From 3107 sp965216225 (GTDB taxonomy: Bacteria; Pseudomonadota; Alphaproteobacteria; Rhodobacterales; Rhodobacteraceae): DNA of 64,000 nucleotides. The DNA lies in NCBI GenBank assembly GCA_965216225.1, contig CBDCFF010000024.1, positions 1 to 64,000 of the forward strand, read 5' to 3'. This document shows, piece after piece, positions 51,138 through 60,681 of this stretch (the first letter of the stretch is position 1; each line of letters starts with the position of its first letter). A model generated the notes under the pieces. The model saw only the letters and a program-made list of their open reading frames with translations, was not told the origin of the DNA and did not search any database. Position numbers and translations under genes: made by a program.

Positions 51138-53111
51138 ATGATGATCGAACTCGGCCACTTTGCCCTGATCCTCGCCTTTGCGGTTGCCATTGTGCAGGCC
51201 GTGGTGCCGATGGTGGGCGCCTGGAAGGGATGGCGCGGCTGGATGGCGGTGGCGGAGCCGGCGGCGAACGCGCAGTTTCTGCTGATCGGGTTTGCCTTTG
51301 CCGCGCTGACCCGTGCTTTTGTGACCTCTGACTTTTCACTACGGGTCGTGGTGGCAAATTCCCATACGCTGAAGCCGATGCTTTACAAGGTGACGGGGGT
51401 ATGGGGGAACCATGAGGGTTCGATGCTGCTGTGGGTCTTGATCCTGAGCCTTTTCGGGGCGTCGGCGGCGTGGTTCGGGCAAGGGTTGCCGGAGCATCTG
51501 CGGGCGCGGGTTCTGAGTGTGCAGGCCGCGATCGGGGTGGCGTTTCTGGCCTTTATCCTGTTTACCTCCAATCCTTTCCAGCGCATGGCGACGCCACCGT
51601 TCAACGGGCAGGATCTGAATCCGCTGTTGCAGGATCCGGGGCTGGCGTTTCACCCGCCGTTCCTCTATCTCGGCTATGTCGGGCTTTCCATGGCGTTCAG
51701 CTTTGCGGTGGCGGCGCTGATCGGTGGGCGGGTCGATGCGGCCTGGGGGCGCTGGGTGCGGCCCTGGACGCTGGCGGCGTGGCTGTTTCTGACCATCGGC
51801 ATCGCGCTGGGGTCGTGGTGGGCGTACTATGAACTGGGATGGGGCGGTTTCTGGTTCTGGGATCCGGTGGAGAATGCGAGTTTCATGCCGTGGCTTCTGG
51901 CCACCGCGCTGTTGCATTCGGCGATTGTGGTGGAGAAGCGCGAGAGCCTGAAAGGCTGGACGGTCCTTCTGGCGATCATGGCCTTCGGCTTTTCGCTGAT
52001 CGGGACGTTTATCGTGCGCTCGGGCGCTCTGACCTCTGTCCACGCCTTTGCCAATGACCCGGAGCGGGGGGTGTTCATCCTGATCATCCTGGCGATTTTC
52101 ATGGGCGGCGCGCTGAGCCTTTACGCCGCGCGGGCGTCGGCGCTGGAGGCGAAGGGCGTCTTTGCCGTGGTCAGCCGGGAAAGCGCGCTGATTCTGAACA
52201 ATATCCTGCTGGCGGTGTCGGCCTTTGTGGTGTTCGTCGGCACGGTCTGGCCGCTGGTGGCGGATATCGCGTTTGACCGCCCCCTGTCGGTGGGGCCGCC
52301 GTTTTTCAATGCGGCGTTCACGCCCTTCATGCTGGGGCTTGCGTTGATCCTGCCCCTGGGCGCGACATTGCCGTGGAAGCGGGCGCGGCTGGGGCGGGCG
52401 ATTTTCGCGATGCGCCATGTGCTGGGTTTCGCGGCTGCATCGGCCCTGCTGGTCTGGGCGATGGCCGAGAACAGGAGCGCGCTGGCGCCGGTCGGATTGT
52501 TCCTGGGCGTCTGGCTGGGGCTGGGGGCCGGGGCGGACTTGTGGCAGCGGTCGGGCCGGAAGGGTATTGCGGACCGGATGCGGCGCGTGATGCGTTTGCC
52601 GCGGGCCGACTGGGGCAAGGCCACGGCCCATGCGGGGCTGGGGGTGAGCGTGTTTGGCATTGCCGGGCTGCTGGCCTGGGAGGTTGAGGATATTCGGGTC
52701 GTGAAGCCGGGTGATGTCTTTGAGGCTGGCGGGTATGAGATCGCTCTGGCCGGGGTGGCGGAGGTCGAGGGGCCGAATTACCTGAGCACCATGGCCGAGA
52801 TGGTTGTGAAGCGGAACGGGCGCGAGGTGTCGCGGCTGTTTCCTGAAAAACGCATCTACCCGGTGGCGCGGATGCCCACGACAGAAGCGGCGATTGACAA
52901 CGGCGTGATGCGCGACATCTATCTGGTGATCGGTGATGCGCAGGAGGGCGGCGGCTGGACCGTTCGCACCTATGTCAAGCCCTTTGTCAACTGGATCTGG
53001 GCCGGTGCGATCATCATGGCGTCGGGCGGATTGCTGAGCCTGTCGGACCGGCGGTATCGGGTGGCGGCGGGGGCGCGGAAGGCGCACGGTGCGGCCGTGG
53101 CGGCGAAGTAG
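51138..53111 (+). CDS. ccmF: Cytochrome c maturation heme lyase CcmF
   Basis: This 657-aa, multi-spanning inner-membrane protein takes heme from CcmE and, with CcmH and CcmI, attaches it to apocytochrome c in the periplasm. The tryptophan-rich WWD motif is WGGFWFWDPVENASFMPW (235-252). Other hallmarks are GVWGNHEGSMLLWVLI, NPLLQDPGLAFHPPFLYLGY and SGALTSVHAFANDPERG. ATG ATG start the frame. ccmE, which normally precedes ccmF in this group, is absent: an IS256 end lies only 46 bases upstream, so the native promoter region has probably been replaced or separated. Confidence 0.96.
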   Translation: MMIELGHFALILAFAVAIVQAVVPMVGAWKGWRGWMAVAEPAANAQFLLIGFAFAALTRAFVTSDFSLRVVVANSHTLKPMLYKVTGVWGNHEGSMLLWVLILSLFGASAAWFGQGLPEHLRARVLSVQAAIGVAFLAFILFTSNPFQRMATPPFNGQDLNPLLQDPGLAFHPPFLYLGYVGLSMAFSFAVAALIGGRVDAAWGRWVRPWTLAAWLFLTIGIALGSWWAYYELGWGGFWFWDPVENASFMPWLLATALLHSAIVVEKRESLKGWTVLLAIMAFGFSLIGTFIVRSGALTSVHAFANDPERGVFILIILAIFMGGALSLYAARASALEAKGVFAVVSRESALILNNILLAVSAFVVFVGTVWPLVADIAFDRPLSVGPPFFNAAFTPFMLGLALILPLGATLPWKRARLGRAIFAMRHVLGFAAASALLVWAMAENRSALAPVGLFLGVWLGLGAGADLWQRSGRKGIADRMRRVMRLPRADWGKATAHAGLGVSVFGIAGLLAWEVEDIRVVKPGDVFEAGGYEIALAGVAEVEGPNYLSTMAEMVVKRNGREVSRLFPEKRIYPVARMPTTEAAIDNGVMRDIYLVIGDAQEGGGWTVRTYVKPFVNWIWAGAIIMASGGLLSLSDRRYRVAAGARKAHGAAVAAK

Positions 53112-53115
53112 GGGC

Positions 53116-53688
53116 ATGTTCGTGACCTTGTCGGAATCATCGCTTGAGGCTCTGCGTGGTTCATTCGCCGGGGCGTCGGGTTTGCGTCGCCCCTCCGGCT
53201 GGTCGCTCCCCTCGTCCTTTCGCGTGACCGCAGCGGGTTTCGCGGCTCTCTCTCTCTTCATCTTCGTTTGTCTTTCGATGCCCGCCGCCGCCGTCGAACC
53301 GGACGAAATGCTTTCTGACCCGGTGCTGGAGGCGCGGGCGCGGGCGCTGGATGCGGATATTCGCTGTGTGCAATGCCGGTCGGAGAATATAGCCTCGTCC
53401 AATGCCGACTGGGCGCGGGATGCGCGGCTGATCGTGCGGGAGCTGATCTTTGCCGGCGCCGGCGATGCCGAGGTTCTTGATTTCTTCGTTGAACGCTATG
53501 GCGAGCGGGTGCTGATGAACCCGCGCAAGGATGGGGCCAACGCGATTCTGTGGGCGGCGGGACCGGTCATGCTGGTTCTGGCGCTGCTGATCGGCGCTTT
53601 CCATCTGCGCCGCCGCCGGGCCGGTCGGGAGCCACCATCGCTGACCGAGGCAGAGCAGGCGCGGCTGGATGACATTCTGAAAGGCTGA
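53116..53688 (+). CDS. ccmH: Cytochrome c maturation thioredoxin-like protein CcmH (CycL)
   Basis: This 190-aa membrane-anchored thiol oxidoreductase reduces apocytochrome c for heme attachment. The active-site motif is RCVQC (Cys84, Cys87) followed by ENIASSNADWARDARLIVRE; the usual Q after the second Cys is R here. A signal anchor (AALSLFIFVCLSMPAAAVEP) precedes it and a membrane helix follows (WAAGPVMLVLALLIGAFHL). About 37 residues before the signal segment are unusual, so the true start may be downstream, but no better ATG exists. It starts 4 bases after ccmF. Confidence 0.93.
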   Translation: MFVTLSESSLEALRGSFAGASGLRRPSGWSLPSSFRVTAAGFAALSLFIFVCLSMPAAAVEPDEMLSDPVLEARARALDADIRCVQCRSENIASSNADWARDARLIVRELIFAGAGDAEVLDFFVERYGERVLMNPRKDGANAILWAAGPVMLVLALLIGAFHLRRRRAGREPPSLTEAEQARLDDILKG

Positions 53689-53769
53689 CGCCGGGTTTCG
53701 CTTTCCCTCGCTGCCCGGCGGGATAGACTGCACCGGACAATTTTCGCCAGACAATTCCGGAGGGGTGGA

Positions 53770-54546
53770 ATGGACTATGAGGCAATCCGGCTGGACATTC
53801 GGGACGACATTGCCGTTCTGACACTGAACCGGCCTGAATCGAAGAATGCGCTGAATTCCCGGATGCGGGCGGAAATTACCCATGCGGTCCGGTACTCCGG
53901 CCAGCAGGCGCGGGTTGTGGCGATAACCGGGACCGCCGGGGCGTTCTGTTCCGGTCAGGATCTGGGCAGCGGGCGCAGCGCGGCGCATATGGATATGGAA
54001 CGCATCCTGCGCGACGAATACGTGCCGATGCTGATGGCGATCGTCGAATGCCCGGTGCCCACCCTTGCCGCCGTCAATGGTGCCGCCGCCGGGGCGGGGG
54101 CCAATCTGGCGCTTGCCGCCGATGTGGCGATTGCAACGGCATCGGCTTCTTTTCTGCAACCCTTTGCACGGGTCGGGCTGATCCCCGGGGCAGGCGGCAC
54201 CTATTGGCCGCCGCGTCAGATGGGGCTGGCCAAGGCGCTGGGCGCGGCGCTGTTCGCGGAACCGATCACCGCCCGGCAGGCCAGTGACTGGGGTCTGATC
54301 TGGGAGGCCGTGCCGGATGCGCAATTCGAAGATCACTGGCGCGGGCGCGCCGCGAGCCTGGCCAGGGGACCAACGGTCGCCTATGGCCATCTGAAGGCTG
54401 CGATGCGGGCGAGTCTGCACAATTCACTGGATGAGCAATTGTTGCTGGAGGCACGATTGCAGGGCGCCTGCGGGCAGACCCGGGATTTTCAGGAGGGCGT
54501 GCAGGCGTTTCTGGAAAAGCGGGCGGCGAAATACGAAGGCCGCTGA
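53770..54546 (+). CDS. Enoyl-CoA hydratase/isomerase family protein
   Basis: This is a 258-aa crotonase-fold protein. It has the CoA-binding and oxyanion segments AITGTAGAFCSGQDLGSGR and AAVNGAAAGAGANLALAADV, then FARVGLIPGAGGTYWPPRQM. The first catalytic Glu of classic hydratases is not at its usual place, so an isomerase or hydrolase reaction, as in PaaG-like members, is possible. It commonly follows ccmH in Rhodobacteraceae. It starts 81 bases after ccmH. Confidence 0.9.
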   Translation: MDYEAIRLDIRDDIAVLTLNRPESKNALNSRMRAEITHAVRYSGQQARVVAITGTAGAFCSGQDLGSGRSAAHMDMERILRDEYVPMLMAIVECPVPTLAAVNGAAAGAGANLALAADVAIATASASFLQPFARVGLIPGAGGTYWPPRQMGLAKALGAALFAEPITARQASDWGLIWEAVPDAQFEDHWRGRAASLARGPTVAYGHLKAAMRASLHNSLDEQLLLEARLQGACGQTRDFQEGVQAFLEKRAAKYEGR

Positions 54547-54906
54547 AGCCGTTTCAGGCCGCTTTGCGCCGCATCCCGCGTGGCGTGAGTGTTCCGGGCA
54601 CGCGCCCGGCAAACAGGGGCGGCGGCGGCAATATGGGGCGCGCCGCGCATTGCCGGGAAGTCATGGGGCGCGATTCCGCTGGCATGTCTCACCGGATCAC
54701 GGATCGGCCCGGCCAGCATACCATGGCGGCCAATCCCCCGGGCCCGCGAACGGGGCGCGGCGTTCGTGTCTGGAGGCGGTTTCGATCAGGGTCGGCATCG
54801 GAAGCGCCGCGCCCATCGGGAGTAGGAAAAACTGTGGGGTCAATTGGATTTCTGGCAGATACGGCCAAGGGTAGTACTTGAGCATGAAAGACACTCTGTC
54901 TTCATC
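54547..54906. other. Intergenic stretch between echA and the second IS nest
   Basis: This 360-base high-GC stretch has no convincing gene. Short open frames on both strands lack homology that I recognise and a usable leader. It may contain the decayed end of whatever followed the hydratase before IS630 arrived. Confidence 0.5.
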
Positions 54907-56074
54907 TAGTCACCTGCATCTAAAGTTCGGCCCATGAGTTTTGTTGGGCGCGTTGGCAGAACCGCTTGACGGAGGCGAGGATATGGTCGGCGGGTTTGAC
55001 CCATTTGCAGGGTTTGGGGTTTTCGTTATGGGCCTCGATAAATGCAGCGATATCGGCTTCCGGTTCCGCCGTTGAACGATGGACGCCGCGCAGCAGTTGC
55101 TTGCGCGTCAGTTCAGCAAACCAACGCTCCACCTGATTGATCCAACCAGCCGGGGGCGGTGTGAAGTGGACATGCCAATGCGGGCGGCGTGCCAGCCAGG
55201 CCTTGATCTTCGGGGTTTTGTGGGTGGCGTAATTGTCCATGACGATATGCACCTCCGGCCCGTCCGGCATCTGCCGGTCGATCTGTTTGAGGAAGTCGAG
55301 GAACCCGGTGGCGCGGCGCCGCTTGCAGCATTTGCCGATCACGGCGCCGGTGGCGATATCCAGTGCTGCAAAAAGCGACGTCGTGCCGTGTCGGATGCAG
55401 GTGTGGGTGCGCCGCTCGGCCACGCCGGGCGCCATTGGCAGCACAGGCTGTTCGCGATCCAGCGCCTGGATTTGCGATTTCTCGTCAACACACAACACGA
55501 CAGCCCTGTTCGGCGGCGACAGGTACAGCCCGACGATATCGTGCACCTTGTCCACCAACAGCGGGTCGGTTGAGAGCTTGAATGTCTCGCTTCGGTGCGG
55601 TTGCAGGCCGAACCCGTTCCAAATCCGCCGGATGGTGGTGTGCGACAGTCCCGTCGCCGCAGCCATGCTTCGGAGCGACCAATGGGTCGCATCCCTCGGG
55701 GTCGTGTTCAGCGTGCGCTCAATCACCGCAGTCACCTGATCGTCCGACACGGTGCGCGGGCGACCGGAGCGGTATTCGTCGGTGAGACCTTCAATCCGGC
55801 AGCGCACAAAACGTCTGCGCCATTTGCCGACTGTGTGTTCATGCACCCCAAGCCGGGCCGCCACTTCCTTGCTCGCCAATCCATCGGCGCACAGCAGGAT
55901 CATCCGGCATCGGTCCGACAGCGAACGTGCCGCTTTGTGACGCCGAACCTGACCCTCGAGAAAACGGCGCTCATCTTCGCTCAGAACCACTGCATCCGCC
56001 AAACGTCCCACCATCGCAACATCCTCCTCAATTCCCGCTCAGTCAATGATACAAATTACAATTCCGGGTGACCA
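54907..56074 (-). mobile_element. IS630 lineage A, complete copy
   Basis: It begins TAGTCACCTGCATC and ends with the complement of TGGTCACCCGGAATTG, sharing short GTCACC ends. It abuts IS5 alpha at 56075 with no spacer, as at 44866/44867. Confidence 0.85.
54920..56014 (-). CDS. IS630-family transposase (lineage A), intact
   Basis: This 364-aa protein has an N-terminal HTH_Tnp part (LASKEVAARLGVHEHTVGKW) and a DDE core: VVLCVDEKSQIQALDREQPV, HIVMDNYATHKTPKIKAW and GWINQVERWFAELTRKQLLR with the final Glu. It ends QRAQQNSWAEL. No break was seen, so it is a candidate active enzyme. Confidence 0.94.
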   Translation of the reverse strand: MVGRLADAVVLSEDERRFLEGQVRRHKAARSLSDRCRMILLCADGLASKEVAARLGVHEHTVGKWRRRFVRCRIEGLTDEYRSGRPRTVSDDQVTAVIERTLNTTPRDATHWSLRSMAAATGLSHTTIRRIWNGFGLQPHRSETFKLSTDPLLVDKVHDIVGLYLSPPNRAVVLCVDEKSQIQALDREQPVLPMAPGVAERRTHTCIRHGTTSLFAALDIATGAVIGKCCKRRRATGFLDFLKQIDRQMPDGPEVHIVMDNYATHKTPKIKAWLARRPHWHVHFTPPPAGWINQVERWFAELTRKQLLRGVHRSTAEPEADIAAFIEAHNENPKPCKWVKPADHILASVKRFCQRAQQNSWAEL

Positions 56075-56907
56075 GGCTCAGGACTCATAGCCAGAATATG
56101 ACGGTTGCAGCGATGTATATGGCGGATTTGAATACATGTGCGCATCGGTCATAGCGCATCGCGATGCGCCTCCAATCCTTGAGTTTTGCGAACAGGTTTT
56201 CGACCTTGTGCCGCCTCTTGTAGGTTTCGGCGCAGTGGGGGATGGTTTTGTTGCGGTTTTTCCTTGAAGGGATGCAAACCTCAATCTTCTGATCTTCAAT
56301 GATTTTTCGAACCTTTGCGCTGTCGTAGCCCCGATCCGCGATCAGAACCCTGGCCGCAGGCAGGTTGGGCAGCAAAACATCCGCGCCCTTGAAGTCGCTA
56401 CGCTGACCCGCCGTCAGATGCAGCCTGACAGGGCGACCCGCACCGTCTCCAACGACATGCAGTTTCGTATTCAGTCCTCCCTTTGTACGCCCGATCAGGC
56501 GTGGCTCGGAGCCCCCTTTTTGAGGCTGGACGCCGTGCGATGTGCCTTGAGATGGGTTGCGTCAATCATGAGGGTGTCGGCGTCCGGGCCAGAGGGGTTG
56601 GCCAATTCTTCGAAAATTCGTTCGAAAATACCTTTGCGGGACCAGCGCACAAACCGATTGTAGAGCGTTTTGTGAGGGCCGTATTCGACAGGCGCATCGC
56701 GCCAGCGTAGACCGTTGCGAATAATGAAAATAATACCACTCAGCACACGACGGTCATCGACCCGGGGTTTGCCATGGGGCTTGGGAAAGAAGGGCTCAAG
56801 GCGCGCTGTTTGTGCCTCCGTCAGCCAGAAAGGATCGCTCATGTCACTACTCCGTTTTGCAGAACACTGATTCACACGTTCAAAACAAAGTCAATGGGTC
56901 CTGAGCC
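56075..56907 (-). mobile_element. IS5 alpha, complete copy
   Basis: This 833-bp element has ends GGCTCAGGAC and (complement) GGCTCAGGAC; TA follows at 56908-56909. It has the same orientation relative to IS630 A as at 44 kb. Confidence 0.88.
56085..56842 (-). CDS. IS5-family transposase (alpha), two frames
   Basis: OrfA starts at 56842 (MSDPFWLTEAQTARLEPFFP) and ends SSLKKGAPSHA. The second frame carries VLIADRGYDSAKVRKIIEDQ and HKVENLFAKLKDWRRIAMRY and stops at 56085. The slip run on the minus strand is AAAAAGGGGG followed by C (plus 56512-56521), one G shorter than at 44 kb, which might lower the shift rate. Confidence 0.87.
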
Positions 56908-56909
56908 TA

Positions 56910-57974
56910 TGTGTTCCATCCCGTATGATCATATTTCCCCTCGTCGATCTGCCCTTTTCATGGCAAGGTCGGTTCTGTGGGACATTCGGGACGGGTCTTG
57001 CGACCATGGTGATCCAACTTCACAAGCAGGCTACAACGACGCCGAAGGTTCGGTCGGCCCTCCAGGCCAGTGATGCGTCTGCTTCCATCTTGGCGGAGCG
57101 ATACGGGACGACCGAGCAGACTGTCTACAAATGGCGGCGCCGCGATGGCGTCGAGGATCGCAGCCACACGCCACACCGGCTGCAAACCACGCTGACACCG
57201 GCGCAAGAGGCGGTTGCGGTGACCTTGCGCAGGACGCTGCTGGTATCACTCGACGACCTGCTGGCGGTGGTGCGAGAGTTCCTGAATCCGAATGCCTCGC
57301 GCTCTGGCCTGGACCGCTGCCTTCGTCGTCATGGTGTGGGAAACCTACGCGATCTGAAGGCCAAAGCACCGAAGCCGAAGCACAGCGCCTTCAAGGCCTA
57401 CGAGCCAGGATACATACACATCGACCTGAAATACCTACCGCAAATGGCCGATGAAACCTCGCGCCGCTATCTTTTCGTGGCCATCGACCGGGCGACGCGT
57501 TGGGTCTTCATTCGTGTCTTCAAAGCCAGGACTGCCGCCAACGCCCGCCGCTTCCTGCGCGATCTGGAACGGGCCTGCCCGATTTGCATCCGCACTGTGT
57601 TGACCGATAACGGCAAGGAGTTCACCGACCGGCTGTTTGGTCTACGCAAACGCGCTGCAACCGGCGCGCATGCGTTCGATGCGCTTTGCGCAGACCTTGA
57701 TATCGACCACCGCTTGACCCCGCCGAAGTCGCCCCAAACCAACGGCATGGTCGAGAGGTTCAACGGCCGCATCGAGGAGGTGCTCCAAAGCCATCACTTC
57801 CGTTCCGGCGAAAACCTGGAGACAACGCTGCACCGCTATGTCTGGCTCTACAACCAGCAGTTTCCTCAGTCGGCATTGAGCACCAGAACGCCCTTGCAGG
57901 CCATGAAGGACTGGCACAAACTCAAGCCGGAACTGTTCAAAAAACAGCCATACTACCTTCCGGGATGTGACACA
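56910..57974 (+). mobile_element. IS481 lineage A, complete copy
   Basis: The ends are TGTGTTCCATCCCG and (complement) TGTGTCACATCCCGG, flanked by TA on both sides. The left neighbour is IS5 alpha and the right neighbour is an IS256 B fragment. Confidence 0.88.
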
Positions 57975-57977
57975 TAG
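57006..57977 (+). CDS. IS481-family transposase (lineage A), intact
   Basis: This is a 323-aa protein from ATG 57006 (MVIQLHKQATTTPKVRSALQ). It has HTH (ILAERYGTTEQTVYKWRRRD) and rve core with DDE: HIDLKYLPQMADETSRRY, VLTDNGKEFTDRLFGLRKRA and QTNGMVERFNGRIEEVLQSH. The stop TAG overlaps the IS end. An upstream in-frame start at 56925 is less likely. Confidence 0.93.
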   Translation: MVIQLHKQATTTPKVRSALQASDASASILAERYGTTEQTVYKWRRRDGVEDRSHTPHRLQTTLTPAQEAVAVTLRRTLLVSLDDLLAVVREFLNPNASRSGLDRCLRRHGVGNLRDLKAKAPKPKHSAFKAYEPGYIHIDLKYLPQMADETSRRYLFVAIDRATRWVFIRVFKARTAANARRFLRDLERACPICIRTVLTDNGKEFTDRLFGLRKRAATGAHAFDALCADLDIDHRLTPPKSPQTNGMVERFNGRIEEVLQSHHFRSGENLETTLHRYVWLYNQQFPQSALSTRTPLQAMKDWHKLKPELFKKQPYYLPGCDT

Positions 57978-58143
57978 CCAAGATGCGCAGTCAATTCGGC
58001 GCCCAACATCCGTTCCATCAACTTGATCTTGAGCTCCTTCATCAGCCCGGCATCGCCGAGCAAATCCTCAGGCCGCTCGCAGCCCTCAGAAGTTCCCTGG
58101 AAATCGTCATCGTCATTGCTCCTCTCACAAAGCATGAAACAGA
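57975..58143 (-). pseudogene. IS256 lineage B, transposase N-terminus
   Basis: The frame starts MLCERSNDDDDFQGTSEGCE at 58135 and runs to LMERMLGAELTAHLGY, where IS481 A takes over. Upstream the element continues on the far side of IS66 (63228-63258) with the IS256 B left end GAGTGTCCGATCATCTGTG. It also supplies the target duplication GAAACAGA. Confidence 0.85.
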
Positions 58144-58189
58144 GTGACCGTTCGGTGAAGGAGCCTTGGCGTACTGCCGGTCGTCCCGG

Positions 58190-59707
58190 TTACGCTGCTG
58201 ATGCAGCGTAACGCCAGGGCATCAGCTCGTCCAGCCGAGTGATCTTGTGATCCGCGATGCGGGCGAGAACCCATGTGAGCCAGGCTTGTGGATCGACTTT
58301 ATTAAGCTTTGCCGTTTCGATCAGGGTGTAGGCGATGGCCATGGCTTTGCCACCGCCCTCGGAACCGGCGAACATCCAATTTTTGCGACCTATGGCGACA
58401 GGTTTTATGGCGCGTTCGGCGATGTTGTTGTCCGCTTCCAGAAAGCCATGGTTCAAATAACCGCGTGCCTTTGGCAAACGACCAAGGGCATAACGGATCG
58501 CTTGGGCCAGAGGCGACTTGCCAGATATATTTGGCAACTGCGCGTGTAACCAGGTCTCAAGTTCATCGAAGATCGGTTTTGCCTTTTCCTGACGGATGGC
58601 AACGCGCTCTTCAGACGGTTTGCCACGCGCCTCTTTCTCGACGGCATAGAGTTCCGCGATCCGGCGGAGGGCTTCTTCGGCAATCGATGAGCCTTGCGCG
58701 GCAAAGATGTCTACAAACTTGCGTCTGACGTGCGCCAAACAAGCCATCTCCTGGGCCTTGTCCTCACCGAATACCCCGTTGAAGCCGGAATACCCGTCCG
58801 CATGGACCCAGCCTTTGTAGCCGGAGAGATGTGAGACGGGATGTTCGCCCTTGCGATCAATCGTGAACTGATACCACGCGCAGGGCGGTGATGATCCAGA
58901 CCATGGTCGTTCATCGCGAACATAGGTCCAGACACGGGCGGTCCTGGTCTTCTTGTTGCCGGGGGCCTGCATTTTAACAGGCGTATCATCAGCGAAGGTG
59001 GCCGCGCCTCGGCGGACCATTCGGCCAATGGTGTCAGCCAGAGGTTCCAGAAGCGCGGTGGAGCCGCCAACCCAATTGGTCAGAGTTGATCGATTAAGAT
59101 CAACGCCTTCACGGGCGTATATTTGCGACTGACGGTAGAGCGGCAGGTGGTCCGCGTATTTGCTGACCAACACGTGCGCCAGCAGCCCCGGTCCCGGGCG
59201 GCCACGTTCGATCGGGCGCGATGGCAGCGGCGATTGGACAATGGCCTCGCAACAGGAACAGGCCATACGCGGACGCACGATCCGGTTCACGACAAAACGC
59301 CCCGGTTTGTATTCCAACTCCTCGGTCACGTCCTCACCGAGCCTCTTCAACGCCCCACCGCAACGTCGGCAGTCCTCGCCCGGCGACAAGACCTCTTCGT
59401 GCCGGTCCAGATGATCGGGCAAGGGCTTGCGGCTGTGCCGGCGGGCCGGTTTGTCCGTTTCAGGCGTTGGAGCAGGCGCCGCCTGTTCTCCAGCGGCTTC
59501 GGCAATCGCCTCATCTTCCTGGAAGACCAGATTGAGCTGGTAGAGGCTTTCTGATTTCGATCCAAACCGGTGCCGGTCATGCCCCGCCAGTTGGTGTTGG
59601 AGTTGTTCCACCTTCAGGGTCAGCGCCTTGACTTCATCGGCCAGAAGCCGGTTCACTGCCCGCAGTTCCGCAGGATCATCCGGGGATATGTCGAGGTCCT
59701 TCAGCAT
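58190..59707 (-). CDS. tnpC: IS66 transposase TnpC (copy 3)
   Basis: This is a 505-aa protein starting MLKDLDISPDDPAELRAVNR at 59707. All motifs of copy 1 are present. The gene is intact, but IS21 stands between it and tnpA/tnpB, so its normal transcription is cut. Confidence 0.93.
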   Translation of the reverse strand: MLKDLDISPDDPAELRAVNRLLADEVKALTLKVEQLQHQLAGHDRHRFGSKSESLYQLNLVFQEDEAIAEAAGEQAAPAPTPETDKPARRHSRKPLPDHLDRHEEVLSPGEDCRRCGGALKRLGEDVTEELEYKPGRFVVNRIVRPRMACSCCEAIVQSPLPSRPIERGRPGPGLLAHVLVSKYADHLPLYRQSQIYAREGVDLNRSTLTNWVGGSTALLEPLADTIGRMVRRGAATFADDTPVKMQAPGNKKTRTARVWTYVRDERPWSGSSPPCAWYQFTIDRKGEHPVSHLSGYKGWVHADGYSGFNGVFGEDKAQEMACLAHVRRKFVDIFAAQGSSIAEEALRRIAELYAVEKEARGKPSEERVAIRQEKAKPIFDELETWLHAQLPNISGKSPLAQAIRYALGRLPKARGYLNHGFLEADNNIAERAIKPVAIGRKNWMFAGSEGGGKAMAIAYTLIETAKLNKVDPQAWLTWVLARIADHKITRLDELMPWRYAASAA

Positions 59708-59871
59708 CGCCGATCCTATACCAGATCAGCATTCCGGGGTGAACTGTAGCGCGACAATCAAGATGAGAAGTGCGCGTCAATCAGGATGAGAATCCTTGGT
59801 CGCGACGTTTGGGACGATGCCGGGCTTTTGTGCCGCGATCAAGGGGTTTGTTTTTTGATTGTCGCGGAGCG

Positions 59872-60681
59872 TCAATCAGCTTTGGTGTTTTCCGGTGTGG
59901 CTTTTTGTGCAGGCCTTCCCGGCCCCTTTGCCTTTTGTGCTGCTCTTCGCCGGTAGCTTTCGACATTCATCTCGAAGATGGTTGCGTGGTGCACGAGCCT
60001 GTCGACGGCGGCCAATGTCATGGCCGGGTCTGGAAAAATCGCATTCCACTCCCCGAAGGGCTGGTTGGCCGTGATCAACATTGAGCGGCGTTCATATCTC
60101 GCGCTGATGAGTTCGAAGAGCACACTGGTTTCAGCCTGATCCTTGGTGACGTAGGTGATGTCATCGAGGATCAGCAGATGGAATTTGTCGAGCTTTGCAA
60201 TGGCACTTTCGAGGACGAGATCGCGGCGGGCCTGTTGGAGTTTCTGGACCAGATCGGTGGTGCGGCTGAATAGGACGCGGTAGCCTTGCTCGACAAGGGC
60301 GAGCCCGATGGCTGAGCCGAGATGTGATTTGCCCACACCTGGCGGCCCAAACAGCAGGATGTTGCCGCCCTTTCCGATCCAGCTGTCGCCAGCGGTGATC
60401 GCACTGACATGGGCCTTGGACAGCATGGGGACGGCTGTGAAGTCGAAGGTGTCGATCGTTTTTCCGGGCAACAGGCGTGCCTGTGCGAGATGTCGCTCGA
60501 TACGACGGCGATCTCGTTCAGCCAGTTCATGCTCCACCAGGGTGCTGAGCATCCGAGCGGCGGGCCAGCCTTCCTTGTCGGCTTGTTCCGCAAAGCGCGG
60601 CCATAGCGCCTTGATGGCTGGCAAGCGCAATTCGGTCAGAGCCAAGGTTAGGCGGGCGGTATCGGTCTGGGGCGATGTCAT
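59872..60681 (-). CDS. istB: IS21 helper ATPase IstB (copy 3)
   Basis: This 269-aa protein is the same as the other two copies, with AAA+ Walker motifs intact. It overlaps istA by 4 bases. Confidence 0.95.
   Translation of the reverse strand: MTSPQTDTARLTLALTELRLPAIKALWPRFAEQADKEGWPAARMLSTLVEHELAERDRRRIERHLAQARLLPGKTIDTFDFTAVPMLSKAHVSAITAGDSWIGKGGNILLFGPPGVGKSHLGSAIGLALVEQGYRVLFSRTTDLVQKLQQARRDLVLESAIAKLDKFHLLILDDITYVTKDQAETSVLFELISARYERRSMLITANQPFGEWNAIFPDPAMTLAAVDRLVHHATIFEMNVESYRRRAAQKAKGPGRPAQKATPENTKAD

Noticed and set aside
51339..53402. A 687-codon open frame opposite ccmF and ccmH
   Set aside because: It is Arg/Pro/His/Gln-rich with no fold-like pattern; ccmF on the other strand has all family motifs.
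54697..54894. Small minus-strand frame between echA and IS630 (MSFMLKYYPWPYLPEIQLTP)
   Set aside because: It has no good ribosome site, unusual composition and no recognised relatives; it may be a remnant but cannot be supported as a gene.
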